A stretch of DNA of 64,000 nucleotides from positions 2,170,001 to 2,234,000 of the forward strand of contig JAACJO010000005.1 in NCBI GenBank assembly GCA_013368445.1, given 5' to 3'. Below are positions 1 to 10,195 of the stretch, piece after piece. The translations under genes and the position numbers were made by a program. Source of the stretch: Leucocoprinus leucothites. Its lineage: Eukaryota > Basidiomycota > Agaricomycetes > Agaricales > Agaricaceae. The notes under the pieces are model-generated. The model ran no database searches and was not told where the DNA came from. It saw only the letters and a program-made list of their open reading frames with translations. How positions within the stretch are numbered: position 1 is the stretch's first letter; every line of letters begins with the position of its first letter.

Positions 1-30
1 CGTTTGTACTAGATGGACTTCAGACTCGTA

Positions 31-1607
31 CAGTGGCTCAAAAAACTGTCCCAATGTTTTCGCATTTTGGACATATTTGCTAATACCAGGGCAGATATAT
101 GGCCTAGCATCCTGAAATTATTTACACAGGTACCTTGACATATTGGGAGCATATGTTCCCATGATCACATGACCTTGTACATCAATGAATTATTAATGAA
201 TTATCGAAAATATCTACTCATTGGGACAGTTTTTTTGACCCCTTGTTATCTACCTACTCAATACTTTGTATGACCTCCTCTTGCCCCGATAACTGCCTCA
301 ATCTTTCTGGGCATACTTTCTATCAGCCTTTGGCACCTTTCTGCTGGAATCTTATTCTACTCCTCTACTAGCCTCTCCCACAATTCAAATACTCCCTTGG
401 GTGGTCTTTCATATGCCTTCAGCTGGTCCTTCAGGTAGGTCCAGAGGTGTTCAATGGGATTTAGGTCAGGGGATTGTGCAGGCCATGATAGAACTTGAAT
501 ATTGTTGTCCACAAACCATTGTTGTCCCAGTTTTGAGGTGTGTTTTGGGTCATTATCCTGCTGGAATATCCTCTCCTCCTCCTCCATCTCCAACTTTTCA
601 AAGCTTTCCACCACCCCATTGTCCAAAATCTCGCAGTATTGCACTGCATCCATATTCCCTTGAACCTCTATCAGCTTTCCTAAGCCATTCCACCCCATAT
701 ACCCCCACACCATCATGTTACAACCTCCTCCATATTTGATAGTAGGGAGAGTGGTCCTATCTAACAGTGGTTCCCCCCTCTCCTTCCAGGTATACACCTT
801 TCTGTCTAACCCAATCCTGTTGATCTTTGTTTCATCTGTCCACAACACCCTCTTCCAGTCCTCCACTGTCCAATTCCTATGTTCATGTGCAAAGTCAAGG
901 CATTCCTCATGATGTTGCTTTTTGAGTAGAGGTCATTTGATCTTGGTTAGAGAGCAAAATCCATTATCCTGAAGGGTATTTCTGACAGTTTGGGGTGTGA
1001 CAGGGTCAGACAGAGTAGGGTTAATGAAATTTGTAGCCTGGAGAGCATTGTCTAGCTTTCCAGAGGTTATTTGGTGAATTATTGCTTTTTTATCATGAGG
1101 AGAAAGCTTGGAAGGACATCCTCCCTTGTTGTTTTCCTTGTCCCCATCAACTTCTTTCTTGATCCTCCCAACAGTAGAATTGCCTAGACCAGTTTTATGT
1201 TCAATCTGGCACAAGGAATAGCCATCTTTGAGAAGAGAAGTGACTTGAGACTATTGGGTAGAGGAGATAGCTTTCATGATGTAGTGGCAGGAAGAAAGAC
1301 AGTTGTAACCATCTCAACATGTCAACCAAGGTCACATAATCTTGTTTATTACTCCCACACTTGCCCTGATGCTCCCCTGGCATGTTACAAGGTAGATACT
1401 GGGAGGCTGACAGGGGGTCAAAAAACTGTCCCAATGAGTAGATATTTTCGATAATTCATTAATAATTCATTGATGTACAAGGTCATGTGATCATGGGAAC
1501 ATATGCTCCCAATATGTCAAGGTACCTGTGTAAATAGTTTCAGGATGCTAGGCCATATATCTGCCCTGGTATTAGCAAATATGTCCAAAATGCGAAAACA
1601 TTGGGAC
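31..1607 (-). mobile_element. Tc1/mariner-like DNA transposon, decayed copy 1
   Basis: The left end starts with CAGTGGCTCAAAAAACTGTC after a TA and is the same family as the intact copy at 9970-11562. The left terminal inverted repeat runs to about 241 and the right one starts near 1419. The right repeat stops at GGGAC (1607), about 17 bases short of its outer end, and the next base is the TGT start of a retrotransposon LTR. The encoded transposase is broken. Many differences from copy 2 are CG in copy 2 and TG or CA here, so this copy has decayed at CpG sites. Confidence 0.9.
258..1277 (-). pseudogene. Tc1-like transposase, inactivated
   Basis: This aligns over its whole length with the 339-residue transposase at 10196-11215. 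It has at least three in-frame stops: TAG shortly after the start, TGA where copy 2 has an arginine codon near residue 115, and TAG replacing a tryptophan codon near the C-terminus. The helix-turn-helix part (MCQIEHKTGLGNSTVGRIKK) and the DDE block with SPDLNPIEHLW are still readable. An arginine in the helix-turn-helix is changed to cysteine (CGC to TGC). It cannot make a full transposase. Confidence 0.9.
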
Positions 1608-2164
1608 TGTCACAAGCCGATCCCCAAGAATGGCTGATGGTTCAAATTTGGTATTATTTTCTTGAACTCCTATCTGCTTTTGCATATCAGTTATTTTGGT
1701 TTTTATCAGTCTTTTGCCTTCGGACTTATTCTGACATCTTCTATTTTATTAATTTATACTGCCTTGTTGAAATTTTCTGACAACTGTTTAATAGTAAATT
1801 TTATATCTTCTAGCCTTGTAAAATTTGCAGACTCCACTTTGATTATTTCTCCGTTTACTACTTTGCTTGTTTTCCTTATCCAATCCTATATTCTGCATCA
1901 TATATAAGTAGTACGACTTTGTACTTGGGTTCCTGAGTCTGATAATCAACTTAGTGATATGCTACTTTCCTCTACTCTCTGTTTGTCCTCTGCTCTCTTA
2001 TCTTGTCTGAAATCCAGGTCAAGCATCAGTAGTCAGCACAACACATAAGTTGAGGCCACAACCTGCTTCTGCATTCAACAATCGGCTTCTGTCTTACCTC
2101 TGTCCCAACTCTGTCATCCAGTCCTAGACATTGGTTCCTACCCGTAGCATTTGCATGCTTAACA
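1608..2164 (+). repeat. 5' LTR of the chromovirus
   Basis: It begins TGTCACAAGCCG and ends CTTAACA (TG...CA), 557 bp, the same length as the 3' copy at 9123-9679. By eye I count about 23 differences from the 3' LTR, all transitions. I could not recognise a standard tRNA primer site (TGG...) just after the LTR. Self-priming as in the Tf1 group is possible but not shown. Confidence 0.95.
1880..1907 (+). promoter_or_regulatory. CCAAT and TATA boxes in the 5' LTR
   Basis: CCAAT at 1880-1884 is followed by TATATAA at 1901-1907, about 250 bases before the LTR end. The same pair is present in the 3' LTR, and the TATA is kept in the solo LTR at 23861-24468. This is the expected place for the element's pol II promoter at the U3/R border. 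Confidence 0.6.
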
Positions 2165-2211
2165 GTATTATTAGACCCAGATTCTACTGTCGCACTCTCA
2201 CTTCTGTCATC

Positions 2212-3798
2212 ATGGTCAACACCCATACTATCAAGGGCAAGACCTCCACCATTGTGCAACCAGAGCAGAAACACTCTCACACTCCTCCACCTGTCCCAAG
2301 CTCTTCTCATCTTACTGATGATAGTCCTCATATCAGTATCCATGCTCGCCATTCATGTTGTCTTAATCCCAATCTCCCAGAAACTCCTCGATCTGCTAGT
2401 TCTCCTCCACTGCCTCCTCGTCATTTTTGAAATATCTGTCCTCCCAGAACTCCTGCCCCACCTGGTGGTCTGCCATCTGACAGAGAACCATCCGACCCCT
2501 CGGAACTGGGTGACTCTGATGGTCCAGACTATGCCAATAATCAATCTATGGGCCATGATGGTGACAATGAAGACAATGAACCTGTTTATAATGGCTCTCC
2601 TGGTGGTCCTAGTGACCCCAATGACAATGATCCTGAAGACCCTTCCCATTCTTCTGACAATGAACCTCTTCCTCCTCAACAGGCACCTCACCCCCGAGCT
2701 CCCCAACAGGATTCCAACAATGATCATCTAGCCGATGCCTTGGGTAGGCTCGCTGACAATCTTGATCACCAAGTGGCTGCACAAGCCAACCAGACTCACG
2801 TCAATAAGGCTTGCCTCCCAGACACTTTTAGCGGCTCTGACCCCAAAAAACTCAACACTTTCCTAATCCAATGCCATCTATATTTCCGAGCCAACCCCAC
2901 ACAATTCCAGCATGACAATCAGAAAGTCAACTTTGCCATGACCTACCTCACTGGTGTCACACTTGACTGGTTTGAGGTCAGCCTCACTCAGGAAGAACAG
3001 GGTGTCTTCCATGACTGGTTCAACGATTGGAATGCATTTGTCCGCAAGCTCCGTATGCATTTTGGCATTGCCAACCCAAAGGGAGAAGCAGCCGAAATAC
3101 TCAATACCCTTCGCATGAAACCAGGTGACAAGATTGCCACCTATAATGTAGAGTTCCTCAAACATGCCTCCCAACTTGGTTGGAACAACGAGGTCCTCTG
3201 TCACCATTATTACAAAGGCTTGCTGAACCGCATCCAAGACCCTCTCAGCACTTGTGAGCAGGGCAAACCTACTACCTTTGAAGAAATGCACCGTTTGGCC
3301 ATTGTTTACAATGGATGCTACTAGGAGTGTGACTGTGAACATGTTCGTGCCCACACTGCAGAAAAGGATGCTGCTGATTCTCTCAGTCAGAAGCAGCCCA
3401 ATAAGCCCTCTACCTCCAATCCCTCCAACCTGAATCTGTCATGCGGCCAGTCTCAACATGGCAACAACAACAACAACAATTGAGGCAACAACAGTAACAG
3501 CAACAACAACAGCAACTGTAATCAGTCGCAGGCCCCGACTACCAAATCCAACACCCCCACTCCATCCACATCCAGTACCCAATGTCCTATGCTGAAATTT
3601 GACCTCTCTAATAAACTTGGCCAAAATGGCAAACTGACACCTGAGGAGTGGAAATGACGCCTTGACAAAGATCTCTGTCTATTCTGCAGCAGCAAAGGCC
3701 ACAAGGCTGAGAATTGCCACAAGAAACAAAATCAGGCCAAGATCTGCAAAGTTGAAGCAGCTCCACCCAAGGACTCTGAAAGGAGTCCGGAAAAATAG
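2212..3798 (+). pseudogene. gag of the chromovirus, broken
   Basis: An ATG at 2212 opens a frame that meets TGA at 2428-2430 and then continues to 3324. The retrotransposon gag domain lies at about 2810-3240 (for example CLPDTFSGSDPKKLNTFL). After a frame break and an Asn-rich CAA-repeat stretch (3455-3520), a CCHC zinc knuckle, CLFCSSKGHKAENC, is read near 3680-3720. Further TGA stops at 3481 and 3655 interrupt this part. Gag would coat the RNA and form virus-like particles in the cytoplasm; this copy cannot make a full-length one. Confidence 0.85.
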
Positions 3799-6700
3799 AG
3801 GGTGACCCTCAGGACTCTGCACAGACTGGGGGTTGCATTGAGCTCATCTGTGTACCAGAGAGTCTCCTCCACCTCAATGTGTCCGCTCTTTCTGACCCGA
3901 ATTCTCTTATTGCTTCCCTCACTTCTTCTCTCATTTGCTCATCCAATAATATTCAATGGATACCATTTTGTACTCTCATCGATTCTGGCTCAACTCATTG
4001 CTTCATAGATTCTGATTTTGTCTGCACTCACTCTCTTCCGACTTCGCCCATCAAATAGTTACATTACTAAACTTGTGAATCTGCCTGTTACATTCTCTAC
4101 TGGTGAATCTATGACTATTGACTTCTACATCACTTGGCTTGATTCTTCCTGCTCTGTGGTACTTGGACACAACTGGCTCACCTGCTACAATCCATTGATT
4201 GACTGGGTTTTGAGCAGCATATCTTTCCGATCGCATTTGCAGGATAATCTTGCCCCTTCTGCCTGCGTTGCATCTGCTCCCATAGCAGCTCCTACATCAT
4301 CACCCACTCCTAGCCCAATGGCTGACACTCCTCCTCGGAATTCACCATCCTCTGGGACTTCTATATCTACTCCTGGTATTACAACAGCTCCTCGCATTTC
4401 TATCATCAACGCTGCTGCATACATTTGCGCTTTGTGCCTTCCTGGTTCAGTAAACTTCTGCCTCAATCTCAGCTTGCCATCCACTTCTGCCAATTTGGCT
4501 CGGGTTTCCGACAAGTCAATTGACCTTTCTAAAGTGCCCAACAAATATCATGAATTCACCAATGTGTTCAGCAAAGCTCATGCCAATAGCCTTGCACTGC
4601 ATCGCCCTTACAATCTCAAAATCAATATTGAAGAGGGTGCTCAACCTCTGGTTGGCACTATCTATTCATTATCTCCATCCGAGCTTGAGTCACTCCATGA
4701 ATTTATCGACGAACACTTATCTATTAAATTTATCTGCCCCACTTCCTTGCCTCATGGCACACCCGTTCTCTTCGTTCAGAAGAAAGACGGTTCATTACGA
4801 CTTTGTGTTGATTTCCGTGGCCTTAATTGCATCACCAAGAAGGATCGCTACCCACTCCTGCTCATCTCTTACTTACTTGACTCTCCTCACAAAGCCTGCA
4901 TTTACACCAAGATAGACCTTTGACATGCTTATCACTTCATTCAGATTGCTGAAGGAGACAAATGGAAAACAGCTTTCAGGACCCGCTATGGATCTTTTGA
5001 ATGGCTGGTTATGCCTTTTGGACTCACCAATGCACCCGCAGCTTTCCAGCAGTTCATGAACAACATCTTTTCCAACCTCCTCAATGTCTGCATCACAGTC
5101 TATCTTGACAACATCCTCATTTACTCTGACAACCTTGACACACACAAGAAACATGTTTGAGATGTCCTCAAGTGGCTCCGCAAGGATGGCCTATATGCTA
5201 AAGCAGAAGAATGTGAGTTCCATTCCAAGTCTGTCAAATACCTCGGGTATATCCTCTCACCAGATGGTCTCAAAATGTCGGAAGACAAGATCAAAATCAT
5301 CCAGGAGTGGCCTGAACCGAAGAAAGTCAAAGACATTCAGTCTTTTCTCGGTTTCACCAATTTCTATTGATGCTTCATTTACAACTATTCCAATATCATC
5401 ATCCCACTTACATGCCTCACCCGAAAAGCATCTAAGTGGAACTTTGACGAACAGTGTCATGAAGCCTTTAACTCCCTCAAAGAAGCGTTCACCACTGCTC
5501 CTATACTCACTCACTGGATACCTGACACCCAGATCATCATTGAGACTGATGCTTCTGATTATGCACTTGCTGCCATCCTGTCCATTGTTGCGGATGACAA
5601 CAAAGTTCACCTGATTGCATTCCACTCCTGCACCTTCAACATGGCTGAGTTAAACTATGACACTCACAACAAAGAGCTCCTTGCTATCTTCGAGGCTTTC
5701 TGCACCTGGTGGCATTACCTTGAAGGAGCCTCACTTCCTATTGACATTGTTACTGATCACAAGAACCTGGAATACTTCTGCGCTATGAAGATCCTAACTC
5801 GTTGACAGGCTCGTTGGTCTGAGTTCATATCACAGTTCAACCTCATCATCTGTTTCTGACCCGGCCGACTTGGAACCAAGCCTGATGCTCTCACTAGACA
5901 ATGGGATGTCTACCCTAAAGGGGGGAATAATGGCTATGCTTTGGTCAATCCTCACAATTTCCATCCAGTATTTTTGCATGAACAGTTATCTGCTTCAGTT
6001 CAAGCTACTTATTTTTCCACTCCTTCCCTTCATGCTGCCACCATACTAGATCTCGAGAAACTTCACTCTGATATCCTTGCCTCACTTCCTGTAGACCCGA
6101 TCACATCTGCTCATACCACTCATCCTGAAGGCCGCTGGTTGGTCAATTCCGCTAGCTTCCTTTGGCTCGACAACAGGATCTATGTACCCAATGTCAACAA
6201 CCTTCGGCTCAGAGTTCTACAATACAAATATGATCATGTCCTTTCTGGCCATTTCGGTCAGAACAAGACCCTCAAACTCATCCAACACAAGTACACCTGG
6301 CCTGACATCCAATCTCAGGTCAAGGCTTTCTGTAAATCCTGCGTTACCTGTATGCAATCCAAGTCTCAGCGCCATAAGCCATATGGTAACCTCAAGCAAC
6401 TCCCCATTCCTGAATGCCCTTGGAATTCAATTTCAATGGACTTCATTGAGAAACTCCCTTCCTCCTCTGGCTTTGACACCATCCTCGTTATTGTTGACCG
6501 ACTCTCCAAACAGGCTGTATTCATTCCGACCCACGACACTATCACTTCAGCAGAACTGGCACGGTTATTCGTCATTCACATATTCTCTAAGCATGGTGTT
6601 CCTTCTCATGTCACTTCCAATTGTGGTTCAGAGTTTGTCTCACACTTCTTCTGTTCCCTCGGCATGGCTCTGGACATGTGCCTTCACTTCACATCCGGTC

Positions 6701-7515
6701 ATCATCCTGAAGGTGATAGACAGACAGAACGAACTAACCAAACACTAGAGCAGTACCTTCGCATTTACTGCAACTATCAGCAGAACAACTGGTCTGACCT
6801 CCTCCCACTTGCAGAATTCACATACAACAATGCCCCCAGTGCTACCACCGGAATTTTGCCCTTCTTTGCCAACAAGGGTTATCACCCTAACATTACAGTC
6901 CATCCTGAATGTAATATAGCATCAGCTCACGCATGCGACTTCACAGTTGACCTTGACAAATTACATACCACTCTCAAGGCTGAGATAGCCACTGCTCAAG
7001 AACACTACCAACGATCTGCTGATGCATGTTGGTTACCAGCCCTGGAGTTCAAAGTTGGCCAGAAAGTTTTTATGAAAGCTAAATTCTTCTGCACTATCCA
7101 TCCATCCAAAAAGCTTTCTGAAAAATATCTCGGTCCATACGAAATTATCGCTTAACCTTGCTCTCACTCATTCACCCTTCGCCTTCCAGATTCCATGCGC
7201 ACTGTTCATCCTGTCTTCCATGTTTCAATGCTTGAGCCGACCACACCCAATCCATTTTCTGACTGCACAGAACTGGCTCCTGCTCCCATTGTCATTGATG
7301 GTGAGCCAGAGTACAAGATCACCCACATCGTAGACTCGAAGATTGATTGATGTCATGCATGCAAACTTCTTTACAAGGTCATCTGGTTGGGATATGAAGA
7401 TACTGATGAAGAATCTTCATAGTTACCTGCTACCGAACTTACACACATGGCTGAACTTCTTTTTGATTTCCATTCTGCTTATCCTGACAAGCCTGGCCCA
7501 CTTTCTTTATCCTAG
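3799..7515 (+). pseudogene. pol of the chromovirus: protease, RT, RNase H, integrase, chromodomain; broken
   Basis: Protease core CTLIDSGSTHCF is near 3970, followed by a frame break at about 4050. Reverse transcriptase spans about 4740-5350 with VQKKDGSLRLCVDFRGLN and [11 protein letters not shown] (YLDN in place of YxDD). RNase H has IETDASDYALAA near 5540. Integrase (5941-7155) has the H2C2 zinc finger, then SMDFIEKLP. The second catalytic Asp is replaced in VTSNCGSEF, where the family has SDRGSEF. The third motif is RQTERTN. A chromodomain with CKLLYKVIWLGYEDTDEES follows to the stop at 7513-7515. TGA stops at 4921, 5158, 5368, 5803, 5857 and 7348 sit where the family mostly has arginine. 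Confidence 0.92.
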
Positions 7516-7815
7516 ACTTTATCTCGGCTACATTTTTTTTTTTAATTGTTTCACGATATCAGCTCACTCATTCTTTTGGACTTAGACAATTTTTCATACT
7601 TTCTTACTTACCATTTTGTTTTCACTTGCACCCAATAGCCTCATCTCCCTCTCATCCTTTTTCTTACTTTGGATTTCTCCTCACACCTTGTCCCAAGAAA
7701 AATACCATGCAAATTTCAAAGAAGTCCCAAAAAAGTACGAGATATACATGATGCAATAAATAGACAGAAATCATGACGAGCACACGAGCCGAGTGGAAGG
7801 ACCAGAGGAAACGAC

Positions 7816-8993
7816 CTACTTACTACCACTCTCATCCTCCTTCTCTCCCTCATTCTCCTCCTCTCCATCCTCTCCCTCATTCCCAGATCCAGCATCCGAT
7901 GTCTCTGGCATGGTCTTCTTCTTAGCGGCCAACCTGGCATCCAACTCCACCCATGCCTTCTCATGTGCCTCATCGTCCATCACCTTGTCATCAAGGACAA
8001 GCCAGTTGTAGAACTCTTCAAAGTCCTTGGCCAACCTGTCCACGACCTTTGTCTGGGACCAGATACTTGACACCATTGTCAAGTGCTGAGTTCCCAACTT
8101 GGCCCAGATTCCCTTCAGCTCCTTGAGAATGGCTGATTGAATGGCACGGGTCTTCCTCTGCTCGACGATGAGCTTGTACATTTGCTCATGAGGCTATTTG
8201 TCAGCCTCTGTCAGAACTGCACACTTCTGCTTTGAAGTATGGCACAGCTTGCACATGTACTTGCCCCTGTGGATGTTGTCAGTTGCTCAGCTGAGTCCAG
8301 AAATCAGGAGTCACTCACGCATCACTTTGCTCAGTGCAGTTCTTGCCCAAATGCAAGCACCGCCTGCACTCGTTATCTCTGCCCATCTTTATCTTTCCTC
8401 CCTTGGCATCATAGTTTCCGCGTTTTTGTAGGGCGGTGGTTTCGTCTCTTCCATCCCCAGCCAAACTGGAGCCAGGCATCCACAGTGGGTCATCATCTTG
8501 ATCATCCAACTCTGTGAGTTGGTACTTGGAGGGGCCAGTGGCCACACTCCGTTGAATTAGCCTGGCCATCTCAGCCAGCCCACTCGTCAGTTTTGCACAA
8601 GGTTTTTGAACCCTGTTTCCTGCCTTTGCATTCCCCGTCATTTTCTTCTTCTTCGCTGGACTCTCCACTATCTCCACTTCCACCTCTATCGCTGTTCTCT
8701 TCCCTTTCCCCTTCTCTTTCTCCTGTCTTTCCTTTTCCTTCTTTTTGGCCTCTAACCAAATCCACTCTGCAAGCTCAGCCTCCTCCTTCTCCCTTTGCAG
8801 CCATGCAGCATCTTTGGCCTCTTTCCTCTTCTTCTGCTCATTTCTTTTTTGCAGTTTCCTCAGCCTCCCTCCATTTGTAATCCTCCTCCTTGGCCGCTTG
8901 ATGAGCATCCTCTTCCTCCATCTTGTGAAGTTCCTCCTCGAGGTCAGTGTTGGATATCGGATCAGAACCTTGGGTGGTGGAAGTAGGCACCAT
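7816..8993 (-). CDS. antisense, intron-containing Zn2Cys6-like protein inside the chromovirus
   Basis: ATG at 8993 opens a frame rich in Glu, Lys and Ala, probably coiled coil, followed by a Lys-rich basic stretch. A 52 bp intron at 8267-8318 (GTGAGT...CTGAC...CAG) is required to continue. After splicing the six cysteines read C-x2-C-x6-C-x10-C-x2-C-x6-C (CRRCLHLGKNC, then CKLCHTSKQKC), the signature of a fungal zinc binuclear cluster. The C-terminus is acidic and ends GSK at 7816. Two lesions are present: one extra A in the run at 8845-8850 shifts frame, and a TAG lies at 8194-8196. Expected length is about 374 residues. It may be a DNA-binding regulator or nucleic-acid chaperone; the function is unknown. 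Confidence 0.6.
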
Positions 8994-9048
8994 GGTAGTA
9001 TTAGAGGAGTAAGTTGTGTGAAAGCTTAATTTTTTCCTCAGGGTGGAA

Positions 9049-9054
9049 TTTATA
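9049..9054 (-). promoter_or_regulatory. TATA box for the antisense gene
   Basis: Read on the minus strand, TATAAA lies 56 bases upstream of the ATG at 8993, so transcription would start within a short 5' UTR. It lies in the internal region, outside the 3' LTR, so the antisense gene could have its own promoter. Confidence 0.4.
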
Positions 9055-9109
9055 CAGAGTTTGAATTGGTTCCCACAATCAAGTCACATGGCTTCAAGGG
9101 CTCAGCCCT

Positions 9110-9122
9110 AAGGGGGGAATAC
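9110..9122 (+). other. polypurine tract
   Basis: AAGGGGGGAATAC directly abuts the 3' LTR at 9123. This is the expected primer site for plus-strand DNA synthesis. Confidence 0.8.
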
Positions 9123-9679
9123 TGTCACGAGCCGATCCCCAAGAACAGCTGATGGTTCAAATTTGGTATTATTTTCTTGAACTCCTATCTACTTTTGCAT
9201 ATTGGTTATTTTGGTTTTTATCAGTCTTTCACCTTCGGACTTATTCTGACATCTTCCATTTTATTAATTCATACCACCTTGTTGAAATTTTCTGACAACT
9301 GTTTAATAGTAAATTTTATATCTTCTAGCCTTGTAAAATTTGCAGACTCCACTTTGATTATTTCTCCGTTTACTACTTTGCTTGTTTTCCTTATCCAATC
9401 CTATATTCTGCATCATATATAAGTAGTATGACTTTGTACTTGGGTTCCTGAGTCTGATAATCAACTTAGTGATATGCTACTTTCCTCTACTCTCTGTTTG
9501 TCCTCTGCTCTCTTATCTTGTCTGAAATCCAGGTCAAGCATCAGTAGTCAGCACAACACATAAGTTGAGGCCACAACCTGCTTCCGCATTCAACAATCGG
9601 CTTCTGTCTTACCTCTGTCCCAACTCTGTCACCCAGTCCTAGACATCGGTTCCTACCCATAGTGTTTGTGCACTTAACA
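9123..9679 (+). repeat. 3' LTR of the chromovirus
   Basis: It is 557 bp, starts TGTCACGAGCCG and ends CTTAACA. It differs from the 5' LTR at about 4 percent of sites, all transitions and most of them at CpG-derived positions. Confidence 0.95.
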
Positions 9680-9829
9680 CACATACAAGTTGTGTAGCCT
9701 GCTATTCAAAGAGCTGAATGGTCAGGGCTAAGTACAACACCAATAGGACAGGGGAGAGGGCAGAACCCTGACCCATGCCTACATCAGCTGCAAAGTTGCT
9801 GGAGGAATCCACACTCCCAAGGTAATGTG
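9680..9829. other. short unassigned spacer
   Basis: This is the sequence between the 3' LTR and the poly-T of the next element. It does not continue the Tc1 terminal repeat that abuts the 5' LTR. No gene is seen. Confidence 0.5.
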
Positions 9830-9969
9830 TTTTTTTTTTTTTTTTGGTAAATCAATGTTTTATAACATGGGGTGCAATAGCAGTCCATGCCCAACAACTA
9901 TTACATGCAGCCAGTACCACTACCAACTACACATATACATTACTGGGAATATATAAAGTCCTGTCTATA

Positions 9970-10180
9970 CAGTGGCTCAAAAAACTGTCCCAATGTTTTC
10001 GCATTTTGGACATATTTGCTAATACCAGGGCAGATATATGGCCTAGCATCCTGAAAATATTCACACAGGTACCTTGACATATTGGGCGCATATATTCCCA
10101 TGATCACATGACCTTGTCCATCAATGAATTAATAATGAATTATCGAAAATATCTACTCATTGGGACAGTTTTTTGACCCT
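9970..10180 (+). repeat. left terminal inverted repeat of Tc1 copy 2
   Basis: It pairs with 11352-11562. The outer 26 bases and the inner 22 bases are themselves inverted copies (CAAAAAACTGTCCCAATG outside, CATTGGGACAGTTTTTTG inside), so the repeat can fold as an imperfect hairpin. Confidence 0.85.
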
Positions 10181-10195
10181 CTGTTATCTACCTAC

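Larger units (their letters stand above)
1608..9679 (+). mobile_element. Ty3/gypsy chromovirus LTR retrotransposon, degenerate
   Basis: Two 557 bp LTRs (1608-2164, 9123-9679) flank gag, a CCHC knuckle, protease, reverse transcriptase, RNase H, integrase and a C-terminal chromodomain, in that order on the plus strand. This order and the chromodomain place it in the chromovirus branch of Ty3/gypsy. A polypurine tract sits directly before the 3' LTR. An additional antisense gene lies between pol and the 3' LTR (7816-8993). The five bases outside the two LTRs (GGGAC and CACAT) do not match, so there is no target-site duplication. At least seven in-frame TGA stops and one or more frameshifts make it non-autonomous. 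Confidence 0.95.

Noticed and set aside
401..739. Plus-strand frame antisense to the Tc1 transposase, open in both copies
   Set aside because: It mirrors the conserved catalytic region and is kept open by that; no start context or domain supports it.
2353..2727. Minus-strand 124-codon frame opposite gag
   Set aside because: Arg/Ile-rich shadow of the Asp/Pro-rich gag start; no family match.
3455..3520. CAA-repeat tract as a possible tandem repeat locus or CRISPR-like array
   Set aside because: A simple Asn-coding microsatellite within gag; no spacers. No CRISPR array exists in the window.
8593..9029. Plus-strand Ser/Leu-rich frames opposite the antisense chromovirus gene
   Set aside because: Low-complexity complements of the Lys/Glu-rich coding strand. 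The minus strand has the intron and the Cys pattern.
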